A stretch of 64,000 nt of DNA, taken from contig CP136066.1 of assembly GCA_032622095.1 (NCBI GenBank), positions 188,702,716 to 188,766,715 on the forward strand. Direction: 5' to 3'. The notes beneath the pieces were generated by a model. That model was not told the origin of the DNA and made no database searches. It worked only from the letters and a program-made list of their open reading frames with translations. The position numbers and the translations under genes are program-made. Source of the DNA: Siphonodentalium dalli (Eukaryota; Mollusca; Scaphopoda; Gadilida; Siphonodentaliidae). Numbering within the stretch: the stretch's first letter is position 1; the number at the start of each line of letters is the position of its first letter. Positions 56,882 through 64,000 of the stretch are shown here, piece after piece.

Positions 56882-57635
56882 TTTGATATATTTTAACACT
56901 ATGACGTTCAACAGTCTTGGGTAGCTGACATTTAAGCATTTTATGGAATTTAATAATGTGATAGTAAGCCTGTACCGATCGGCGAAATGGCGGTCCGAAC
57001 TATTTTCCCGAGGGCGTGTCTTTTGAACAGCAAGCAGACCGATATCAATAGCCATGCAAGTTGTTCAGAAGACGCCGTCGAGGGAAAATAGCTCTCTCTC
57101 TCTCTATTACACGCAAAGACAGATAATATGTGTTTTAATATTTATTACACACTTGTCTGTAGAATTACATTGTTCCTGCTGTGCCAACGTTCGCCTCAGC
57201 CATGAAACTATGAACGCCTGAAATATACAATAAAAGAATCCTCACACATGACAAAACAAGCCCTGTATATATGCGCATAAATAAATCATGTAAGTTTTGT
57301 TTTAATTCACGGATTTTCCATGACAGTGGCGTCTAATCAACGCAGAAAGACACGTGTATTAATGGGTTTATCGACACGGCACTTGTTCCATCCCTGTAGG
57401 AAAGAACTCTAGGCTCTCGTTCTATCCTTTCGCGCTGGGACTCGTGTATGCCATATCAACAAACCCATGATTCAGCCGTGACATGTCAGCATGTACAATT
57501 CTTGGCCGAGCCAATCGTGTCGTCAGCATGTGGATAAATAGATCGAAGACTATAACCCGGACGATAGTTCGCTTGCTACAGTTCTTGCCAAGCGCCAATC
57601 GTGACGTGTCAGCAGGCGGGTAATAGCTGCAAGTA
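56882..57635. other. No gene seen
   Basis: No exon or RNA gene supported. GTGACATGTCAGCATG and CGTGACGTGTCAGCA-type words recur around 57480-57610. Confidence 0.45.
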
Positions 57636-57639
57636 GTTC

Positions 57640-57954
57640 CAAGAAAGCCATAATCAGAAAAGGTAACGCCATCAAGATCATATTATTAGCCATAAATATA
57701 AATTATAATATAAAATATATTGGTTACGTGAATGCACCGCCTCATAATTCCGTTAAAACAACTAATCCATCAAATTATTACCAAAAAACTATGGCTTATT
57801 ACTGCAGGTTTCTCATTCACCACACCAGAAAGCTTCTAAATGCGGATCAAAAATCGGAGGCATTGTGTTCCCGCAATAAAATCTTCAAGAGTGCATGGCC
57901 CAGCCGTTCTTCATACCTAAACATCGAAAGCAATTAACGCGGTCATAATAGTTA
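57640..57954 (+). repeat. Dispersed duplication, copy 2, left piece
   Basis: Matches 48995-49295 with scattered differences. Interrupted at AGTTA by the 3.15-kb transposon. A 69-codon frame here has no recognised domain. Confidence 0.85.
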
Positions 57955-58823
57955 CACTGGGGCTCAACGATTCCTCGAGGATCGGATCTAACAGGTTCAA
58001 AATCGGATCTAACAGGACTTCGATTCCGACTCAAACAAGATTTTAATGCAAAATGGCGGCTTTTGTATTAAAATTGACAACAAATCTCTGAAAATGGTAA
58101 GTATGAGCACTATATTGGCTATTGGCCTGGCATATAATTAGTGAAATTCGATTGTAGTAACCCGAAGAACCTGTATATGACGTCTGGCAAAGATCTATGC
58201 CATTTATGCGCCTTAATTACGCTGAGATCAGTCAAAATCGATGGGGAAAAACATAGCACCGAGGTTCAAGTCATATTGTTGAATGGGTATAAATATGTAT
58301 GGTAATAAAGTCCTATGCATAACGTGTTATTACTGTTCGAGTGCATATTGAAACAAAAATGAATTCAATTGGTCGTGAGTTTTTGTTTTAAACACTAATT
58401 TTAAAAGTATAACATCGGCTCCGACCCTAATTTTGATATATTCCGGCCCCAATCTGTAGAAATTGATCGGCTCCGACTCTAACACACATTAGTCAATTCT
58501 TTTTCTGGAAATTGTTGAAATGTCTCATTGGACATGGGTGTCAGATTCTTGCCGTTTTCATTTAAAATAATCCATTTTCTGGTCGCTAGAATACCTGACA
58601 CTATATATATTGTGTATTTTATCACATTTATCTTTAAGATAGTGTGTTCATAACTTGGAAGATCTGACATTTTTGTGGCTGGCCTATTAACCACATAATC
58701 TAAGGATATCTAATGATACCATTGTACATATGCGTGCCATTCATGCTATCATAGGTGGTGATTAACGAAGACTTGCCTATCTTCTGTTGGGTAGTAGACA
58801 TGCCCAAATAAGACTGCATTTAC

Positions 58824-60283
58824 CTAATAATATAGACAGATGTCACATTCGTATGGTTTAAGACCGGCGTGTGTATTTAGGTGCGAGTCCATATCCTGCT
58901 TCCCGTATATCGCCATTCCGCATTGGTTGCACTTATACTTCTGTGTGGTTGCCGGCTCGTGCTTCATCTGGACAGGCAGCCGGTGGTTGTATTGAATGTG
59001 CGGGAACACATGTGGCACAACTTTACGGACGCTTCAGAATCTCCTGATACACACGCTGATTCGGATGGTTCTTCGTGACGCTTTAAATGGCGTGTTCGCG
59101 CTGGACCGAAAAAAACTTTAGCCAAAAGTTTAGCCAAATGAAAATTTTATTAGCCAAATGAAAAAAACTTTAGCCAAATGTTTTTTAGCCAAATTAAAAA
59201 AAACTATGGCCAAATTAAATCATCGTTTTCTGGTCGGTTCACAATTAATGACTAAAACGTCAAATCTAACAGACACAGGTCAAATACACAATAATTTAAC
59301 TAATTTTGATGAACTAGAAATATTTTGATATATATCATTTATTAAAAATTTATTAATTAATCTTTATGTGGAAGAGTGATTTGGGGGGGGGGGGGGTAAC
59401 CCGGGATTGTCCTTCTTAATGTCATTAATTTTTTATTTTATATCAATATCTTTTTAAAAATCATTAAATATTAATTATCCTTGCGAAAATATTTAAGTGA
59501 CATCTGGAAACTAATAACTTAATATTGTTACGCCTTTATCAAATTGCAATCTGTCATAAAAGCATGCATATTATTTTGAATGTATCGGTATTGACGACAA
59601 ATAGCCATAAAATATATGTCGTGATTCACATTTGGCTGATTAAGCTATTGTCTTACACTTGGTGATCATAAACCTTGACCGTCATAAATACAATGTCATC
59701 ATAAACATGCATTGTGCAGGAGTCCCGTGAGTGACCAGACAGACAATGGGGGATTAGCGGATTAAATGTAAAATAATGATATTTTGCTGTTTCGTGCAGA
59801 GTGACGGGTTTCCCTTTGTACTGTCCGCGATCGGGTTTCCTTTTGTACAGTCGGCGATATATTCCCACTTACAATGTTTTCGGACTAGATCGTTCACATC
59901 ACAGAATTGAAAACCCACTTGCCAAAAATTCATGCTTTCAGTCTCCATTTGGGGTCAAAAAAAGTTTAGCCAAAAGTTTAGCCAAATGAAATTTTTATTA
60001 GCCAAATTCGAAAAAGATTAGCCATTGGCTAATTTGGCTACCGACAGCGCGAACACTGCCGCGTGTGTAGTTAGACTTATATTTTGTGGAATAGGTACAA
60101 ATTCCACACTGGTGCATTCCACTTTGTTTGGTAACTGGGGTAGAGGCAGCAATCGGGACCGGGTTTGAAGAAATGTCAGTCTCAATTTTTTCACGTTCAG
60201 CCACATCCAATGACACGGACAAGTCCAACAAAAGCAAGGAATCCTCGAAAGTTATTAGAGATACCACAACCCCTGGATATATT
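58824..60283 (-). pseudogene. C2H2 zinc-finger exon captured by transposon
   Basis: On the minus strand an acceptor TACTTTCAG ends at 60284. An open frame then runs through VVVSLITFEDSLLLLDLSV, an acidic/Pro-rich part, and a finger start HQCGICTYSTKYKSNYT, where the nested element (59091-60058) breaks it. Past it, in frame, come HLKRHEEPSE and LCHMCSRTFN. After a one-base shift come a complete finger C-NQ-C-x12-H-LNT-H and a linker KPYECDIC, ending at TAG next to a GTAAAT donor-like word (58823-58818). At least three C2H2 fingers are visible. Such proteins usually bind DNA as nuclear regulators. The frameshift, in-frame stop and insertion make this a dead fragment. It could alternatively be a gene native to the element. 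Confidence 0.6.
59091..60058. mobile_element. Nested hAT-like element, 968 bp
   Basis: The left end (C)GTGTTCGCGCTG and right end CAGCGCGAACACTG are inverted repeats; the right end read inwards starts CAGTG, as hAT elements do. Subterminal TTTAGCCAAA words recur many times at both ends (59110-59215, 59965-60040). An 8-bp duplication is not visible. A G-run lies at 59382-59396. No transposase. Confidence 0.65.
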
Positions 60284-61104
60284 CTGAAAGTATAAATGTA
60301 TAAATAATTCAGTTTACATGTAACAATTTATAGTAAATACAGGCATATGCGTGTTGTGCAGAATTTTAATTAAAATTGGTCATTGCTTTTGTTGGACCCG
60401 CCAAATTGACTTCTATATTTATGTTCATGACATATCAATTGGTATGTAGGCCTATATATGCACACATTTTCCCGAGAATTTTGACAACAGGTTATATAAG
60501 ATCACGTATGCTATTGCGTATAGTCATAATTATACTGCACTGTGGCATTGGGGTCGTAAACATAGTGCGAACGTATCTGGTGATCATGTAAGGGTCGGAG
60601 TATTTGAAACCTGTTAGATCCTGATCCGAACCACCAAATCACCGATGAGTCGGAGTATTTTTCGTCATATTTCTTATACATCGTAATTACTGGGTCAATA
60701 ACTAAAATTATGGGCTTATTTTGATATGTGATCAACACTAAATTCATTCAGAACCCATTCTGTGAAATTTGACATATACAAAGGTTAATAACAAGTCGAG
60801 AGATGCACGTTAAATTTTCAATGGGAAATGCATACAAAAAAGCACGTGCTCGAGTTTAAGTCAAACAACCATTTACACCTTTGTTTCGGGTCATTGTCAT
60901 TGATTGTGTCGGTGTGTCATATCCTGAACCAAGATACATTGAAGTATACACGTTATAACTCACCTTTCTGTCATTTTCTTCTTCTTTTGCGGGTTAAAAA
61001 CTTCTGGAAAATTTAAAAGTCGGAATGGGGTCGGAGCCGATCAAATTGGGGCCGGAGTAAAAATCTGTTAGATCCGATCCTCGAGGAATCGTTGAGCCCC
61101 AGTG

Positions 61105-61312
61105 AGTTACATACTGCAACGATAAGACATCCAGCGAATACACCCCCCACAAAAACCTGAAATGTGTTCTCCTGCGATATATCCCATCGCTATAGAGCTC
61201 AATTTGACACGGCCAGATTAGACTTCCTACTATATCCTAAAACAATAAAGCTTCTCAAATCATCCGCATGCATAGTCAATAGAACTTTCACGAACTTGGA
61301 CATCGCCACTTT
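61105..61312 (+). repeat. Dispersed duplication, copy 2, middle piece
   Basis: Matches 49285-49480 (CGATAAGACATCCAGCGAAT, CATCGCTATA, TTTGACACGGCCAGATTAG, ACTTTCACGAACTTGGACAT). It is then broken by the LINE. Confidence 0.8.
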
Positions 61313-61965
61313 CTAATAGCTCTACATGGCAGACCTATCATCGAATACTGTAACTCTGCATGGAGCCCACATCACAAATATCAAAGCATTGTGTTTGAGA
61401 AATACAAAGAAAAGCAACGAAACTAGTTCGTCAAATCAAAACTCTATGCTATAGACCGAATGATAAGACTTAATCTGATGTCTTTAAAATATCGAAGATT
61501 TAGAGGAGATCTAATCGAGGTATATAAACTGTTGAATGGTCATTACAATATCAATGCCTGTGACATATTAGAAAGACATTCATCAGGAAGAACAAGAGGA
61601 CATAATAAAAAGCTACAGATGCCCAATTGTTAACAAGGCCATAGGAAAATATTTCTTCGCGCAGAGGATGGTAAATAGCTGGAACTCTCTGCCAGACTTC
61701 GCCGTTGAGGCGCCAACACTCGATCAATTCAAAATATACATAGACTCGTTCTTCTATTATATAAAATACGAGTTCGACGACAAGTAATATGTTCAAGTGA
61801 CTCACAAGTTTATCGAATGACGATACATATATTTGTAAACAAACATTGCAAATAATGTTATTGGGACGAAAAGTCGCAAGACTTGTTCCGTATTATGATG
61901 ATGATGATGGATGATGATGGATGATGATGATGATGATGATGGATGATGATGATGATGATGATATG
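61313..61965 (+). pseudogene. LINE 3' end, CR1/L2-like reverse transcriptase tail
   Basis: Plus-strand fragments in shifting frames read RPIIEYCNSAWSPHH, RKATKLVRQIK, SLKYRRFRGDLIE, TRGHNKK and YFFAQRMVNSWNSLP, ending DDK before TAA at 61786-61788. This order is the well-known C-terminal thumb region of CR1/L2-type non-LTR retrotransposon ORF2 proteins. The copy is 5'-truncated, lacking the YxDD core, and has stops and frameshifts, so it is dead. The 3' UTR ends CAAGACTTGTTCCGTATTAT and a GATGAT microsatellite tail (61896-61965), typical of these LINEs. It inserted into copy 2 of the dispersed duplication. Confidence 0.85.
61896..61965 (+). repeat. GATGAT microsatellite, LINE tail
   Basis: About 70 bases of ATGATGATG and GGATGATG units directly following the LINE 3' UTR. 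Confidence 0.95.
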
Positions 61966-62277
61966 ATTGATAGACAAACCACTATTATGACGTTCGTGTC
62001 GTTATGTTTTAAAAATACGTATCAATTGACATATACGCACCCGTTCCCTCATTAAAATCAACATATTTCGACCATTTTAGGGGACCTCCGCGAATTCGGG
62101 GAACTCCGCAAATAGACCTCCGGAAATGGGAACCTACTGCAAATTGTCACTTACCGGAAAAAACCCATTATCTATTTATAAAACGCCCAGCGAACAATAG
62201 ATATATTGAATCTCTAGGACAGTATACACCCGAGGGCGTTAATTATACATAGCCTGGACTATATAGTTCGCTTGTCA
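61966..62277. other. Duplication copy 2, right piece and flank
   Basis: 62130-62245 (ACCGGAAAAAACCCATTATC, ATCTATTTATAAAACGCCCA, ACAGTATACACCCGAGGGCG) matches 49535-49630. The preceding 62075-62130 has loosely repeated GGGGAACTCCGC and GACCTCCG words. No gene. Confidence 0.55.
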
Positions 62278-63190
62278 GGGGGGGGGGGGGGTCGGAACAA
62301 ATTTCAGGCACGTATGGCATTTTTTCCCTTTCGATCATTTTTTGTACCCACCCACCCCCCACCGCCAAATTTTTTTCCGTTTTCGGCAGTTTTTTCCGAC
62401 CATTTTTTGACACCCACCCCCCCCCTTTTAACACTAAAACAGAGATTTGCGGGGGGAAATTCACTGTAAACAGCTGTATATGAATTTCTGTGCATACTAT
62501 TTATCATGGATGTTAAAGGTACTCAACCCGTAAAGAGGGTCCCCATCTCAACAGATTCCAACAACAACAATCCGATCAGAGGGTCCTATATTACTATTTC
62601 TTTGGCTTTGGGGGTAAAAAATATTTGATTCGAGTCGAGGAACCCATCAAACAAAGCTCAGAGTTATTAGATATTGATTTTTGAAAATTCTTATGTTCTC
62701 GAGATGAGTACCAATAACTGCCGTCAATTTGGTAACATGCTCGAGATTTTACGCCAAAATTATATTCAAACATACAAGGATGGATAACTCTATGATCAAG
62801 TGGGTAATAACAACGAATTTTTTACTGTCTTCTGGGCCAGAAACAATTCCCGATAATGAAAAATAATAGATTTCTAAAATCGATATCTAACAAATCTGAG
62901 CTTTGATGGGTGACTTCCTCGACTCGAATCAAATATTTTTGACCCCCGAAGCCATTGAAATAGTAATTGAGAGGAGTTTTATCGGGTTGAGTACCTTTAA
63001 CATGGACTGAGTCATTTTGAGGTCATTCGGCCAAAAAAACATGGCTGCCAGCGGCCATCTTGGATTTCAAAATTTGCAACAAAATACAACACGATAACTG
63101 CCTGCAGTCAGTTTACCAGTTAGAATTACATTATTTCTCTCATTCAAAGTGGTTTTGAAGCCCAACTCATTGCCAAAACACTAAAAAAAC
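62278..63190 (+). repeat. Dispersed repeat, occupied copy
   Basis: Counterpart of 755-1165: G-run plus TCGGAACAAA, C-rich CCCACCC tracts, TTTTAACACTAAAACAGAG, then the TTAA target filled by a 480-bp MITE, then CATGGCTGCCAGCGGCCATC and AATACAACACGATAACTGCC. The short frames here are not genes. Confidence 0.85.
62517..62996. mobile_element. TTAA MITE, GGTACTCAAYCCG family, copy 4
   Basis: 480 bp between TTAA (62513-62516) and TTAA (62997-63000), with ends AGGTACTCAACCCG and CGGGTTGAGTACCT. Nearly identical to 40855-41334. The empty site at 951-966 (GGATGTTAACATTGAC) proves the insertion and its TTAA duplication. Confidence 0.95.
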
Positions 63191-64000
63191 AAGCAGGAAT
63201 TTTTTTTTTAGTTGCGGAAAAAATTGCTTGTTGGTGGCTTCGTCCAATCAAAAGACAGTATGACCATCTGCGAACGCTGCGAACATAACATAGAATTTGG
63301 TATATACTTCTATTTAGATTGGAACATTATGCGACACTTTGACATCAAATTTGTCAGAATTTCCTGAACTAATTTCCGACAACTAAGCAATGGAAAAATT
63401 AAAATACGTACAATCAACACCATTCGCATAAGCGCATGCAGGCATAACGAAATCAACAAAACCCACCCATTAGTAATATTATAAATATTAACCTAATTCA
63501 GAACGCTCCTTATCTGCCACTTTTGGAAAAGAAAACATGTACGCTCTTTATCAGAACTGCTCATTGGAATGTGTTTGCTCGCCTGACAAACTGTCAAAAC
63601 GTGTTAAAACTTCCTCTTTTGAATGGCGACATTTCACATTCGAGACCTCATAATAATGAACTCAACCATGGGTATAGGATCTATTTATTTCTGGTATAGA
63701 GCATGTACAAATCGGCTGGTTTATTTTTAAACGAACTCATGACATTATGCATGCAGACCACAGGGGCGTATCGCCAAAAACGAGTGAAAATAGCGAAAAA
63801 AGTATGTGGCGGAAACCGGACACCATACATTTCCATTAATCAAGCAATATTTTCAAACTTTTTTTCTCGCTAAACTATATATATGTGAAAAATAAAACAT
63901 TTTACCAACTTTGGTTGACATTTGGAATCCATCTTGAGTAATTTGGTCTATAGAAACCTTATTGTGACCCATCTAAGATAGATCAAAACAATAAACACCT
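63191..64000. other. No gene seen
   Basis: No exon, RNA gene or clear repeat. An AATAAA word at 63892 has no gene upstream that I can see. Confidence 0.45.

Larger units (their letters stand above)
57955..61104 (-). mobile_element. 3.15-kb transposon carrying zinc-finger exon
   Basis: Ends are perfect 40-bp inverted repeats beginning CACTGGGGCTCAACGATTCC and continuing through GGATCGGATCTAACAG. Flanks are AGTTA (57950-57954) and AGTTA (61105-61109). Removing element and one AGTTA restores the site seen uninterrupted near 49290. TIR-related words (GATCGGCTCCGAC, TGTTAGATCC) recur inside at 58425-58485 and 60595-60660. There is no transposase frame. The cargo is a C2H2 zinc-finger coding piece on the minus strand and a nested 968-bp element. 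A 5-bp duplication with CAC ends suggests either a hAT subgroup with short duplications or a Transib-like element; I cannot decide. Confidence 0.85.

Noticed and set aside
58824-60283. Intact functional zinc-finger gene
   Set aside because: A 968-bp insertion, a frameshift before the third finger and an in-frame stop show it is a broken fragment inside a transposon.

Overview
This is a eukaryotic window, most likely from a marine invertebrate. The evidence is AT-rich DNA, almost no long coding frames, one recognisable animal glycosyltransferase exon, non-LTR retrotransposon fragments and very dense small DNA transposons with tandem arrays inside them. The species cannot be named from sequence alone. 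The only host coding exon I can support is the last exon of a beta-1,4-glucuronyltransferase 1-like gene (37814-38005, plus strand). I see no other exon of that gene, so much of the sequence upstream of it may be intron. I found no convincing tRNA, rRNA, CRISPR or prokaryote-type feature.

Layout. 1-5.2 kb: an 'empty' copy of a dispersed repeat (755-1165), then a 48/57-bp satellite in two blocks with a duplicated spacer (2096-4100). 6.3-8.4 kb: a 2-kb minisatellite of 27-bp and 51-bp units that is open in every forward frame. 8.7-14.2 kb: a TA-flanked MITE, then a tandem segmental duplication whose second copy is inflated by nested elements. 17-23 kb: fold-back elements, Helentron/HINE-like elements, TTAA-flanked MITEs and LINE remnants. 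23-36 kb: degenerate repeats, a LINE 3' end (27.05-27.81 kb), a 485-bp tandem duplication, a TTAA MITE and long stretches where I see nothing. 36-38.5 kb: a TTAA MITE, a canonical Helitron, the glycosyltransferase exon and a 'GAGGTCC' MITE. 40.7-41.7 kb: a large fold-back element with a TTAA MITE nested in its loop. 43.5-48.4 kb: TTAA MITEs and HINE-in-HINE nesting. 49-51.4 kb: copy 1 of a dispersed duplication and further MITEs. 54-57 kb: CArG-box palindromes in a duplicated block and two head-to-tail Helitrons. 57.6-62.2 kb: copy 2 of the dispersed duplication, split by a 3.15-kb transposon that carries C2H2 zinc-finger gene sequence and by a LINE. 62.3-63.2 kb: the 'filled' counterpart of the repeat at 755-1165.

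The most interesting signals are these. (1) A 67-bp palindrome occurs four times with no base difference, inside otherwise unrelated transposon families. (2) A 3,150-bp transposon with perfect 40-bp terminal inverted repeats and a 5-bp target duplication has taken up zinc-finger exon sequence, with its own nested insertion; a paralogous empty site is in the same window. (3) Two Helitrons are joined exactly 3' end to 5' end. (4) Three HINE-like families share one architecture and T|T junctions. (5) Two TTAA insertions are each proven by an empty paralogous site in the window.

Boundaries of repeats are by eye and are good to a few bases where target duplications are visible, and to tens of bases elsewhere.
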